Shown here one piece after another: positions 34,907-42,993 of a DNA stretch of 64,000 bases. The first letter of the stretch is position 1. Every line of letters begins with the position of its first letter. This DNA comes from Neobacillus niacini (GTDB taxonomy: Bacteria; Bacillota; Bacilli; Bacillales; Cytobacillaceae): contig NZ_JAUSZN010000001.1 of assembly GCF_030817595.1 (NCBI RefSeq), positions 1,372,001-1,436,000 on the forward strand. The letters are read 5' to 3'. The notes under the pieces were generated by a model that did no database searches, was not told where the DNA came from, and was given only the letters and a program-made list of their open reading frames with translations. A program made the translations under genes and the position numbers.

Positions 34907-36202
34907 TTATTCCACTTCACTTTGTACCTGTTTCGCTACATCTTGAACCTCTTTAATAATAGCCTCAGGAGACTTCGAACCATCGAGAAGCAACTGGATA
35001 TTTGTTAAATACACATCTGCTACTTTTGCGTGTACATCTGTATCAAGCCATTCTGCCATACCTTCAGCTTGTTTCATGAAATCTACACCTTCTGCTACTT
35101 CTTTTAAAGCAGTATCTGGGTTTGTTGCCCCATCAATAGGGCTTGGCCAGCCAATTTGCTCTACAAGTTTTAAAGCGCTTTCTTTACTTGTTAGGAATTT
35201 TAAGAATTTAATCGCTTCTTCAGGGTGTTTTGTTTTAGAGGAAACGATAAATCCATCTGGCGCACCTGTAATATAGTTTTGGCTGCCATTGCCATCTTCA
35301 ATGGATGGCATTGGGAAGAAGCCCCAATTCCCTTTCATGTTTTTATCCGCATCCGCGAATTCCTCTAACTCTACATAGAATATAGCCCCTTTTCCTGCAA
35401 AAAATAATTGCTTTGCCATATCATGTGAACTAGAGTTAGCATCTTTCATAAGATAGCCTTTTTTATTTAAATCTGCGAACATTTCCATTGCCTTAACATA
35501 ACCTGAATCAGTAAATTCTCCAGAACCAGGATTATAGTCTTTCATTCTTATATCCTGTGAAACCATCTTTTGGTTCAAGCCTGTTAAATAGTGTATCGCT
35601 GCCCATGGGCTTTGGTTTCCAAGAATAATCGGAGTTTCGCCGCCCTTTTTCAACGTTTCCAAAACATCCAAAAATTCATCCCACGTTTTAGGGGCTTCTA
35701 GGTTATATTTTTCAAAGATTTCCTTGTTGTAGATGAAGAATTTCCCGTTAAATCGTAATGGAATACCGTAATTTTTACCATCTGCCGAGAATGGCTGAAG
35801 AGAAGCAGGGATAAAGCTATCCTTCCATGCTGCATCTTCATTCAGGTATGGTGTTAAATCCAAGGCTGCATCGGCTCGGACAAATTTCCGGGCGAACTCC
35901 CCGGACCAAGAAAACATAATATCCGGAACTTCATTTCCGCCTAGAATGACACGTAGTTTATCTTTAATTGGTTCGTCTGCAATCGCTTCCATTTTAATCT
36001 TTATATCAGGGTTTTGTTTTTCAAATTCTTTTACCACTTCTTCAAAATAGGGAGCAAATTCTGGTTGAGGCCACTTATGCAAAAACTTTAACACAACTTT
36101 TCCAGATTCTTCTTCATTAGTGGATGAAGAGCTCGAACATCCAGCCACAAAAAGAGAAAGTGCCAACATTGCCACTAACAAAAGTTTCGCTTTGATTTTC
36201 AT
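34907..36202 (-). CDS. Sugar ABC transporter solute-binding lipoprotein (FrlO-like)
   Basis: About 431 residues. The lipoprotein signal peptide is AMLALSLFVAGC. Binding-protein family 1 motifs include APKTWDELLD-type EAPKTWDEFLDVLETLKKGG and ITGAPDGFIVSSKTKHPEEA. Start: ATG 36202 with AGGAGG at nine bases; the longer frame from 36229 begins inside the ribosome binding site. It is the second gene of the unit, 112 bp after the FrlD-like kinase. It is expected to capture Amadori compounds outside the membrane. Confidence 0.88.
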   Translation of the reverse strand: MKIKAKLLLVAMLALSLFVAGCSSSSSTNEEESGKVVLKFLHKWPQPEFAPYFEEVVKEFEKQNPDIKIKMEAIADEPIKDKLRVILGGNEVPDIMFSWSGEFARKFVRADAALDLTPYLNEDAAWKDSFIPASLQPFSADGKNYGIPLRFNGKFFIYNKEIFEKYNLEAPKTWDEFLDVLETLKKGGETPIILGNQSPWAAIHYLTGLNQKMVSQDIRMKDYNPGSGEFTDSGYVKAMEMFADLNKKGYLMKDANSSSHDMAKQLFFAGKGAIFYVELEEFADADKNMKGNWGFFPMPSIEDGNGSQNYITGAPDGFIVSSKTKHPEEAIKFLKFLTSKESALKLVEQIGWPSPIDGATNPDTALKEVAEGVDFMKQAEGMAEWLDTDVHAKVADVYLTNIQLLLDGSKSPEAIIKEVQDVAKQVQSEVE

Positions 36203-36313
36203 TCCATTAACCCTCCTTATTTTTTTCAAAGAATGTTTGATAAAAATATTCTAGAAATACTCCACCCCCGGATATTTATTTTTTAAAATTTCTTTTCCTC
36301 TAGTAAAAGGAAA

Positions 36314-37156
36314 TTAAAATGGGATACCGTAACCGAAAGCACCATCAACCAGGCAGGTTTCCGCTGCGAACTTCGCCCCTTCTTCTAAGCTGCTTTTTAG
36401 GAGGTGAGCGTGATCTCCCTCAGGATTTTCCTTTTTCCCCGCAAGATAATGCAGAATAAACTTTGTAAAAAAGGAATCCCCAGCACCAAGTGTATCCACA
36501 GGCTGTATAAAGTGCGGCTTTTGCCGGTAATAGGCTGAGCCGTCATAAACAAGAGCACCTCTTGAACCCATTGTCCCTATAACCAATTTGCTGCCATAGG
36601 AATAAACCTGTTTTAATAGATTTTCTACTGCCTTTTCATCCAACTGACCGCAGGATAAAAGACTAACATCAATATATTGACAATTCTTTTTTAACAGGCC
36701 ATCGTTATAATCGCTAGAAAAATCATAAGACACCATTAGCCCCAATTCTTTTAACTTATGTAACTCTGAATCCATATCACTATAGATGCTGCTGTGGGCA
36801 ATTTCAAAGGTTTTTATATATTCCAGGTCTTCCTGGGTCAAAACAAGCGGATTGTCCTTTTGAACTCCCCCCTCATTCCCCCCAATAAAAACTCTGTCCC
36901 CATCCACTAAATCTACTGCTGCAAATCCATTTTCACCCTCGTAGTGACGGCAATGAGAAATATCTACTTCCAACTTTTTTAACGTCTCCACTATATGTTC
37001 TGCTGCACGGTCATTTCCGAACACACCCATATAGGCTGAATCAATCCCCAGCTGCTTTGCATAAACGGCAAAGTTTAAGGCATTCCCGCCTGGGTACATC
37101 GTTTTTTTATACAAATATTTATCTACTACATTATCGCCAACTCCAATTACCCTCAT
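36314..37156 (-). CDS. frlD: PfkB-family fructosamine 6-kinase (FrlD-like)
   Basis: A 280-residue ribokinase/PfkB protein. The N-terminus MRVIGVGDNVVDKYLYKKTM and YPGGNALNFAVYAKQLG hold the sugar-binding loop. VDTLGAGDSFFTKFILHYLA has the GAGD anion hole and catalytic Asp. This opening is characteristic of fructoselysine 6-kinase FrlD. It would phosphorylate imported fructosamines at O-6 before deglycation by the SIS enzymes. It is first in the operon, 84 bp after the regulator gene, with two operators in that gap. Confidence 0.85.
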   Translation of the reverse strand: MRVIGVGDNVVDKYLYKKTMYPGGNALNFAVYAKQLGIDSAYMGVFGNDRAAEHIVETLKKLEVDISHCRHYEGENGFAAVDLVDGDRVFIGGNEGGVQKDNPLVLTQEDLEYIKTFEIAHSSIYSDMDSELHKLKELGLMVSYDFSSDYNDGLLKKNCQYIDVSLLSCGQLDEKAVENLLKQVYSYGSKLVIGTMGSRGALVYDGSAYYRQKPHFIQPVDTLGAGDSFFTKFILHYLAGKKENPEGDHAHLLKSSLEEGAKFAAETCLVDGAFGYGIPF

Positions 37157-37180
37157 TATTTCCCCTCCTGTTTTTAAATT

Positions 37181-37216
37181 TGGTATATACCATTTTCTGT
37201 AATTTGGTATATACCA
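37181..37216. promoter_or_regulatory. Two TGGTATATACCA operators before the frlD-like gene
   Basis: TGGTATATACCATTTT occurs at 37181 and again at 37205, 24 bp apart, directly upstream of the kinase start (37156). They should let the GntR regulator repress the operon. Confidence 0.8.
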
Positions 37217-37240
37217 TTTTATCTAAATCTGAAATAAATA

Positions 37241-37978
37241 TTATTTCAGATTTGTTTCAGAATAAAATTTAACAATGTCACTTCTTGTTAATGAGGTGGA
37301 GAATTCAATTTCTTTATTATTTTTATCAAATGCTACGGTTTCCTGAAAAATACATGGACTCTCAGATCGAATTCTTAACAGTTTGCTTTCAGTCTCATCA
37401 GAAAAAGTAACCTGCATAAATTCAGTAGCCTTTACAAGGACGACTCCATATTCTTTTTCTAAAATTTCATATAACGAGTCATTATCTTTTATTATTTTTG
37501 ATAGACCTGTGCTGTATTTTTTTGGAATATACGATTCTTCAATAGAAATAGGGGTCTCATTCACAAAACGCAGACGTTTAAGGGCTATTACTATCTCTCC
37601 CTGGGACAAAAGAAGTTTTTGTGCTAGTTTGTGTGTTGTTTCCATCTCATTTATAGATAATATTTGTGTACTGGGAGTTAATCCTTTATTTAACATGTTT
37701 TTTGTAAAACTGTTAAAGGTAACGAAGTCCATAGTAATTTTGTTATTAGTAATGAAAGTACCTGCGCCAACTCGCCGTTCAACTACCCCTTCTCTTTCTA
37801 ATACCGACAGGGTGTGCCTGGCCGTCATACGGCTGATTTTATACTGCTCGGCCATTTCCCTTTCAGATGGCAGCTTATCCCCGTGCTTGAGCCTGCCGCT
37901 CTCAATATCTTCGAGTATTTTATTTCTTAATTGTTTATAAAAAGGGACTGTCTCCTCATCTCTTATCATTCTATTCAT
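37241..37978 (-). CDS. frlR: GntR/UTRA-family regulator (FrlR-like)
   Basis: A 245-residue HutC-type GntR protein. The winged helix (FYKQLRNKILEDIESGRLKH, REMAEQYKISRMTARHTLSV) is followed by a UTRA effector domain (IALKRLRFVNETPISIEESY, IPKKYSTGL). UTRA regulators usually bind a phosphorylated sugar. It is adjacent to the frlD-like gene, and a TGGTATATACCA site lies 83 bp before its own start, so it probably represses itself and the operon. The inducer would be a phosphorylated fructosamine; this is inference. Confidence 0.88.
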   Translation of the reverse strand: MNRMIRDEETVPFYKQLRNKILEDIESGRLKHGDKLPSEREMAEQYKISRMTARHTLSVLEREGVVERRVGAGTFITNNKITMDFVTFNSFTKNMLNKGLTPSTQILSINEMETTHKLAQKLLLSQGEIVIALKRLRFVNETPISIEESYIPKKYSTGLSKIIKDNDSLYEILEKEYGVVLVKATEFMQVTFSDETESKLLRIRSESPCIFQETVAFDKNNKEIEFSTSLTRSDIVKFYSETNLK

Positions 37979-38060
37979 CTTCCATTTCTCCTAATGATTT
38001 CTATAAACCTTATAATTCACTTGTGTATTATTTTACCAAAATCAAATTTCAAACTCCATA

Positions 38061-38072
38061 TGGTATATACCA
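38061..38072. promoter_or_regulatory. TGGTATATACCA operator before the frlR-like gene
   Basis: A perfect copy of the 12-bp palindrome, 83 bp before the regulator start, consistent with autoregulation. Confidence 0.75.
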
Positions 38073-38139
38073 TTTAATATTGATTTAAACAATAAAAACA
38101 CAAATGAGAGAGATGAATAGTATATTTATAAACCTGTAA

Positions 38140-38154
38140 ATAAAGCGTTTTCAA
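38140..38154 (-). promoter_or_regulatory. cre-like box before the frlR-like gene
   Basis: The minus strand reads TTGAAAACGCTTTAT, one mismatch from the cre consensus; catabolite control of the fructosamine system is plausible. Confidence 0.5.
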
Positions 38155-38281
38155 AATTTGATCGATAAAAGAGAAGTATATTTTATGTATTTAGATTAAT
38201 TTAAATATTCAGACTTGTCAATAAGTTTTAACTTAAATTTTTAAAATATTTTTTTTGAAAATTATTTTATATAAAATAATA

Positions 38282-38309
38282 ACACTAAGGTTTTACCCTA
38301 GTGCCTTTT
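38282..38309. terminator. Terminator hairpin
   Basis: CACTAAGGTTTTACCCTAGTG forms a stem and is followed by CCTTTT. It lies between the aromatic operon end and the frlR-like promoter. Confidence 0.6.
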
Positions 38310-38444
38310 ATGTCTTCAAAGAAACCCAAGAGAAATTTATCCTAGAAGTCATTGATCTCACGAAAACACATATTTACACATTTAAATATATTGGAGATGA
38401 CTAATCTCTGTTGTAATACACCAAATTACTTAGTGTTATCATAA

Positions 38445-38526
38445 TTGAACCATAAGAACAGTTCCTCTGGCGTTTCAAAACCTTTCTAAACAAAAATACT
38501 CACAAAAAGCATTTGTGAGCAATTAA
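38445..38526. repeat. REP-like repeat and ACTCACAAA hairpin (copy 4)
   Basis: TTGAACCATAAGAACAGTTC and CTCTGGCGTTTC at 38450-38478 are followed by AAAAATACTCACAAAAAGCA and TTTGTGAGCAATTAA. The composite is nearly the same as that at 25956-26029, and the hairpin probably terminates the aromatic operon. Confidence 0.6.
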
Positions 38527-38563
38527 AATTCTTTTATCAATATTAATAGTAACCATTCGTCGC

Positions 38564-39355
38564 TTAACCAAAAGATACCTTAACTGTTCCTAACTGGCCA
38601 AACTCAGCTGTAAAGACATCTCCCTTTTGAGCTGCAACAGCCGCAGATAGGGCGCCAGATAGAATGACTTCCCCAGCTTTTAACGTAACATCGTAGTCTG
38701 CCAGCTTATTTGCCAGCCATGCAACACATGTTGCTGGATGACCTAACACATCAGCTCCTGTCCCTTCATTCATGAACTCACCATTTTTATAAAGACGCAT
38801 TTCGATTTTCGGTAAATCCATTCCCTTTGGGTCGAACCTTTGACTTCCTAGAGCGAAAAGTCCACAAGAAGCATTATCTGCAACTGTATCTTCTAATTTA
38901 ATTTTCCAATCGGTAATACGGCTGTCAACAATTTCAATAGAAGGAACAATATATTCTGTTGCCTCTAGGACATCTTCTACTGTTACAGCTGGCCCAATTA
39001 AGTCCTTCTTCAACACAAAAGCGAGCTCTCCCTCTACCTTAGGGTTAAAAAGGGTTTCCATCGGAATGGTGCCGCCATTTGGAACTTCCATACTATCCAT
39101 CAAATGTCCGTAATCAGGCTGGTCCACTCCTAATAGCTTCTGCATCGCAAACGAAGTTAACCCGATTTTCTTACCCACTACTTTTTGTCCATCCTTAACC
39201 TTCTGATTAATACTATTCATTTGAATTCGGTATGCGTCATGAATCGTAATATCAGAATACAAATCCGTAAGCGGTGCAACCGACTTTTTGTTTTTTTCTG
39301 CTTGAAGTAAATGCTGATAAGCTTCAAGCACTCGATTCTTTTGTTGTAAATTCAT
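38564..39355 (-). CDS. 2-hydroxypenta-2,4-dienoate hydratase (MhpD/HsaE-like)
   Basis: About 263 residues of the fumarylacetoacetate hydrolase superfamily. Motifs are VVGKKIGLTSFAMQKLLGVD, VEGELAFVLKKDL (metal-binding Glu), IEIVDSRITDWKIKLEDTVA and GHPATCVAWLANKLADYDVT. It adds water to 2-hydroxypentadienoate, the product of meta-cleavage, to give 4-hydroxy-2-oxovalerate. Start: ATG 39355 after GGGGGAA; it overlaps the FAD-synthase-like gene by 32 bp. No 4-hydroxy-2-oxovalerate aldolase or acetaldehyde dehydrogenase follows. A 165-bp copy of its middle lies at 26877-27041. Confidence 0.85.
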   Translation of the reverse strand: MNLQQKNRVLEAYQHLLQAEKNKKSVAPLTDLYSDITIHDAYRIQMNSINQKVKDGQKVVGKKIGLTSFAMQKLLGVDQPDYGHLMDSMEVPNGGTIPMETLFNPKVEGELAFVLKKDLIGPAVTVEDVLEATEYIVPSIEIVDSRITDWKIKLEDTVADNASCGLFALGSQRFDPKGMDLPKIEMRLYKNGEFMNEGTGADVLGHPATCVAWLANKLADYDVTLKAGEVILSGALSAAVAAQKGDVFTAEFGQLGTVKVSFG

Positions 39356-40172
39356 AAAATAATTCCCCCGTTTGATCACTTTCAGCCCTCATCTGCCGAA
39401 TCCAGACTATGGTTATGCTTCCTTCAAGCCATGATGGAATCTGCTTTTTACTCGTAAGCATTACGCAATACTCGTTTACATCCACTTCGGTTCGTATAGA
39501 GTTTCGCTTATTTTTCAATGTAACTTCATAGCGTCCAGGAGCAGGGAGTGTATAGTTAGAATAGGGTGTAAAAATTGAACCAGTACATACACATTTTATT
39601 TCGTAAGGGTGTCCGATAAGATTAGACAGCACCTCGACATTCCCTTCTAACAGTTGTTGTCTGATACGAGTCGAACTGATTTTTTCCCCGTTATACTCCA
39701 CCTTGCCGACGGTAGTTACATCTATTCGATCATCGGAATCTTGTTTCAATGTTTTCATATTTCCTGCTCCGCGGCTTCCATATGAAAAGTCATATCCCGC
39801 TACTGCATGAATAACACCCAATTTGATGAGGTATTCTTGAACAAATGCTTGAGGTGACAACCCGGCAAAGTCTTTATCAAACTCTACAAGGTAAAAAATA
39901 TCAACACCTAGCTCACGAAGCCTTTTTTCTTTTTCGGACTGCGGCATTAAATAGTGAAAACACGTCTTTCCCCCGATGACCGTTTTCGGGTGAGGATAGA
40001 AACTCATGACTGAAAGTGTTACTCTTCTTTCCCTAGCTTCCTGTAATGCGGATTGTATCACTTTTACATGCCCACGATGGAGACCATCAAAACATCCAAG
40101 TGACATAACATTTGTGCTTGCCAAGACCTGATAAGCAGCCAAATTCCATTTATTCAAATAGATGGTTTCCAT
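39324..40172 (-). CDS. FAD synthetase-like protein lacking a standard kinase domain
   Basis: About 282 residues. The N-terminal nucleotidyltransferase is like that of RibF (MSLGCFDGLHRGHVKVIQSA, with the HxGH-type motif), and GYDFSYGSRGAGNMKTLKQD and ISSTRIRQQLLEGNVEVLSN are FAD-synthetase landmarks. The C-terminal about 90 residues do not show the riboflavin kinase PTAN motif. The likely reaction is FMN + ATP to FAD. It sits between the flavin reductase and hydratase genes of the aromatic operon, so it is probably a dedicated FAD supplier for the flavin-dependent hydroxylase. Start: ATG 40172 with AAAGGAG. Confidence 0.8.
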   Translation of the reverse strand: METIYLNKWNLAAYQVLASTNVMSLGCFDGLHRGHVKVIQSALQEARERRVTLSVMSFYPHPKTVIGGKTCFHYLMPQSEKEKRLRELGVDIFYLVEFDKDFAGLSPQAFVQEYLIKLGVIHAVAGYDFSYGSRGAGNMKTLKQDSDDRIDVTTVGKVEYNGEKISSTRIRQQLLEGNVEVLSNLIGHPYEIKCVCTGSIFTPYSNYTLPAPGRYEVTLKNKRNSIRTEVDVNEYCVMLTSKKQIPSWLEGSITIVWIRQMRAESDQTGELFYEFTTKESSA

Positions 40173-40202
40173 ACAGTCTCCTTTCATGTTCCAAGAATGA
40201 AA

Positions 40203-40670
40203 TCAGTTTATACCAGCCAATTTACGATATTTTCCGTTAAAGAAAACAAGAGGTTCTTTTTCCTCAAGGTGAATATCTGTTACTTTTCCAATAAACAACG
40301 TATGATCGCCTTCAACATGCGCAGTGGATACTTCGCAAGCTACCTGTGCGCATGCCCCTGCTAACACAGGTTTGCTATCGAGACGATCAAAAACAATGTC
40401 ACGAGGTTCCTTGATTTGTCCGGCAAAAATCATTGATAGCTCTTGTTGATCTGCAGCCAAAATATTCACGGTGAAGATCTTGCTTTCCTTGATCTTATTT
40501 AAGATTTTTGCTTTTTCTCCAATTGAAATGACAACAAGCTTGGGATCAAGGGATACAGACATGAAGGCATTTGCCGTCATACCATGTATTTCTCCATCAA
40601 GTTCTGTAGTAATTACGGTTACCCCTGTTGCGAATTTTCCCATTGCCGTTCGAAATTGACGATCATCCAT
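40203..40670 (-). CDS. Flavin reductase (HpaC/HsaB family)
   Basis: A 155-residue flavin reductase-like split beta-barrel: FRTAMGKFATGVTVITTELD, GMTANAFMSVSLDPKLVVIS, FTVNILAADQQELSMIFAGQ and the ending FFNGKYRKLAGI with DHTLFIGKV. It reduces FAD or FMN with NAD(P)H and passes it to a partner hydroxylase, here the oxygenase at 42994-44196 and perhaps the one at 60331-61503. It starts 349 bp after the hydrolase gene, with a repeat-rich spacer in between, and has a GAGGCAATAG-type site. Confidence 0.88.
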   Translation of the reverse strand: MDDRQFRTAMGKFATGVTVITTELDGEIHGMTANAFMSVSLDPKLVVISIGEKAKILNKIKESKIFTVNILAADQQELSMIFAGQIKEPRDIVFDRLDSKPVLAGACAQVACEVSTAHVEGDHTLFIGKVTDIHLEEKEPLVFFNGKYRKLAGIN

Positions 40671-41019
40671 TTCTATTGCCTCCTAAGATTTCTTTAATGA
40701 TGGCACTGTTATTATTTATTGTTGATTTTCGTGTAGGGTTGAGAATTCATAGGCGGAGAATTTCCGGCTATTGTATATAAAGGAAGCTTAAGAAGCAGAT
40801 ATAAGCGGAGATATTCCGGTTAACTGCTTTAAATAAGACAAAATCCAAGGATTTGGATACAATAAGCGGAAAAACTCCGCCTATTTTTAAGGAAATATGA
40901 GTATTTCCCAATATAAACGGAAATTCTCCGCTTATTTCCAAACACTGTGAAATCAACATTCAGTTTTAACAGAGCCTTAATAATAGTAGATAGATAGATA
41001 TTACCCACTGCGTGTGGAT
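40671..41019. repeat. Spacer with four GCGGA...TCCGC-type repeats
   Basis: Imperfect inverted units AGGCGGAGAATTTCCGGCTA (40751), TAAGCGGAGATATTCCGGTT (40802), TAAGCGGAAAAACTCCGCCT (40863) and TAAACGGAAATTCTCCGCTT (40914) occur within 190 bp, about 50-60 bp apart. They split the aromatic operon between the hydrolase and the flavin reductase. Reading frames across this spacer (40768-40959, 40829-41089) look spurious. Confidence 0.7.
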
Positions 41020-41838
41020 TTATGAAATAAATCTTAATATATTCTCCACGAACGGTTCGGTTTTTTCGATTTGCGTCCAATGCCCGCACTCATTAAATAC
41101 ATGTAGTTCTGCATGCGGAAGCAATTCAATAAGACGATAGCTTGTATCTTTAATTGGAATCACTCTGTCATTCAAGCCATGGAATAATAGTGTTTGGACG
41201 TCAATACTTTGAATTTGTTCATCACTTAACGCCAATTCGTCTAGTTTTTGTTGGCGAGGCTCTGGGAACATGGCCGAAAATGCCTCTTTCACGTCAGGCT
41301 CCATACTAGCTTCATAGCGAAGACGGACTAATTCTTCATTTTTGGCTGCTTTTTCATCGTAAGAAAATAATTCTATTAATTCGCGCATCGATTGTAAACT
41401 TGGCTCATAACCCCAAACACGTTCTAACCCTTCTGAAATTTGGTGCTTGATGCCGACACTGCCCATTAAAATTAATTTTTTCACCAGGTCCGGTCTTTGA
41501 TAGGCAACATGGAGTGCTAATGCGCCGCCCATAGAGTTGCCAACTAAGTGAACAGGCTCATCAGACACGGATTCTATAAAGCTAATTAAATGTTGTACCC
41601 ATAATGCAACGGAATATTGGTGATCGGGGAGTTTATCTGTCTTACCAAAACCAATAATATCTGGTGCAAATACATGGTAGGACTCACTTAATCGCGGGAT
41701 AATTAAGCGCCAGTTTGCGAATGCAGATACACCAGGTCCTGAACCATGTATTAAAATAATTTTTTCTGCACCTGTTCCTTCTTCATGATAGTGTGTGTTG
41801 ATCCCACTAACATCCATATATTTTGATTGAATCGTCAT
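41020..41838 (-). CDS. Alpha/beta hydrolase, meta-cleavage product hydrolase (HsaD/BphD-like)
   Basis: About 272 residues. The oxyanion region is ILIHGSGPGVSAFANWRLII, the nucleophile elbow LVGNSMGGALALHVAYQRPD has Ser in GNSMGG, then LLFHGLNDRVIPIKDTSY carries the Asp and FNECGHWTQIEKTEPFVENI the His. This is the C-C bond hydrolase layout of MhpC/BphD/HsaD, which splits the ring-opened product into 2-hydroxypentadienoate (or homologue) and an acid. It is separated from the dioxygenase gene by 153 bp containing a terminator-like hairpin. Confidence 0.9.
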   Translation of the reverse strand: MTIQSKYMDVSGINTHYHEEGTGAEKIILIHGSGPGVSAFANWRLIIPRLSESYHVFAPDIIGFGKTDKLPDHQYSVALWVQHLISFIESVSDEPVHLVGNSMGGALALHVAYQRPDLVKKLILMGSVGIKHQISEGLERVWGYEPSLQSMRELIELFSYDEKAAKNEELVRLRYEASMEPDVKEAFSAMFPEPRQQKLDELALSDEQIQSIDVQTLLFHGLNDRVIPIKDTSYRLIELLPHAELHVFNECGHWTQIEKTEPFVENILRFIS

Positions 41839-41862
41839 CACGCATTGCTCCTTCCATCTATT

Positions 41863-41900
41863 AAAAAAAGATAGAGGAAACTATGGAAAGCTTCCTCTGG
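41863..41900 (-). terminator. Terminator-like hairpin within the aromatic operon
   Basis: On the minus strand AGAGGAA...TTCCTCT is followed by ATCTTTTTTT just before the hydrolase ribosome binding site. It lies between the dioxygenase and hydrolase genes and could attenuate downstream expression. Confidence 0.6.
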
Positions 41901-41991
41901 CTTTTTTGTTTCCATTCATTGTGAGCTTGTACATTATTGGCAGTCCATGTTTGCCATTTCAACAAGCTCGCCTTCAACTCTACACCAACGT

Positions 41992-42966
41992 TTATTTTAT
42001 TGGTGCAACTTCCTTTTTCTTCACTGGTGTTCCATATTCGAAGAACTCTTGTGGTAAGTTAGAGCCGTACCAAATAATTGCATGCTCTAAATCTTTCCCT
42101 TTCCATTCAACCGTTTTCCAGGCTGGGTCAAAAATTTGATAACCTGTGTCTCCGAATAATTCAACACGATTGCCCCCAGGTTCGATTACATATAGGAAGT
42201 AAGCCTGCGAAACACCGTGCTTTCCAGGTCCTGCTTCAATTTTATAGCCATGCTCCACCAATAATTCACTTACATCCATTAAATGTTGAGGATACCCGTA
42301 CCAGTAGCAAATATGGTGCAATCTTCCCTTTTCAGCTAACGCGTCTCCCATGATCGCCACTTCATGTACTAATGAGTTTGAACTTAACCATGCTGCAACA
42401 TCTGTATTATCATCATTTAGAATTCGTTCGCGCACTTTAAATCCAAGTGCATTTTCTAAAAACTCAACGTTTTTATTTGTTTCTTTTGCCAGTACATTCA
42501 CATGGTCTAATCGACGTACTGGTACACCGCGACGTGGACGTTTTTGCGGACGATTCAGAAGTGGTGTTGCTTGCTCTTCAGTCGGTTTGAAATAGTCAAC
42601 CTCCCAAAGAATTTCCATTTTATGTCCATCTGGTGTTGTAAATTGATACGCTGGTCCATGTCCAACATCGCCTTCAATCCAACCTAGTCCATAACCTGTC
42701 GCTTCAATTTCTCGTACACGACGCTCTAGCGCTTGCGGAGAAGTGGCACGCCAGGCAACATGCCCAAGACCCGCTTCCTCATTTTGGGTAATGATCAATG
42801 TATGATGATAAAAATCCTCGTAAGCACGCATATAAACCGAATCACCTTGTCGGTGCGATTCTTCCATCCCTAAAATTTCTTTAAAAAACCAAACAGACTC
42901 TTCTACTTTCGGACTATAAATTTCAATATGTGCTAAGTGTGCGACATCAAAAATAGGTTCTTTCAT
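41992..42966 (-). CDS. Extradiol ring-cleavage dioxygenase (HsaC/BphC-like)
   Basis: About 324 residues with two VOC (glyoxalase-like) domains. The catalytic second half shows the metal ligands of type I extradiol dioxygenases: His in [10 protein letters not shown], His in [15 protein letters not shown] and Glu in [19 protein letters not shown]. The [20 protein letters not shown] stretch also has the conserved His and Tyr. It opens a catechol ring next to the hydroxyls using Fe(II) and O2. It is 28 bp after the hydroxylase gene, which would make its catechol substrate. The start at 42966 has GGAGG at workable spacing; ATG 42975 is too close to it. Confidence 0.88.
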   Translation of the reverse strand: MKEPIFDVAHLAHIEIYSPKVEESVWFFKEILGMEESHRQGDSVYMRAYEDFYHHTLIITQNEEAGLGHVAWRATSPQALERRVREIEATGYGLGWIEGDVGHGPAYQFTTPDGHKMEILWEVDYFKPTEEQATPLLNRPQKRPRRGVPVRRLDHVNVLAKETNKNVEFLENALGFKVRERILNDDNTDVAAWLSSNSLVHEVAIMGDALAEKGRLHHICYWYGYPQHLMDVSELLVEHGYKIEAGPGKHGVSQAYFLYVIEPGGNRVELFGDTGYQIFDPAWKTVEWKGKDLEHAIIWYGSNLPQEFFEYGTPVKKKEVAPIK

Positions 42967-42993
42967 GATTTTCATTCCCTCCAAAGTTTTAAT

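Larger units (their letters stand above)
37979..38563. other. Intergenic region with FrlR operator, cre-like box and repeats
   Basis: No gene is seen. Besides the operator and cre-like box it holds a CACTAAGGTTTTACCCTAGTG hairpin with a T-run at 38282-38309, a likely terminator, and the REP plus hairpin at 38445-38526. Confidence 0.6.

Noticed and set aside
40768..41089. Two overlapping minus-strand frames in the spacer before the flavin reductase gene
   Set aside because: They run through the GCGGA...TCCGC repeats and the end of the hydrolase gene, and their translations have no recognisable features.
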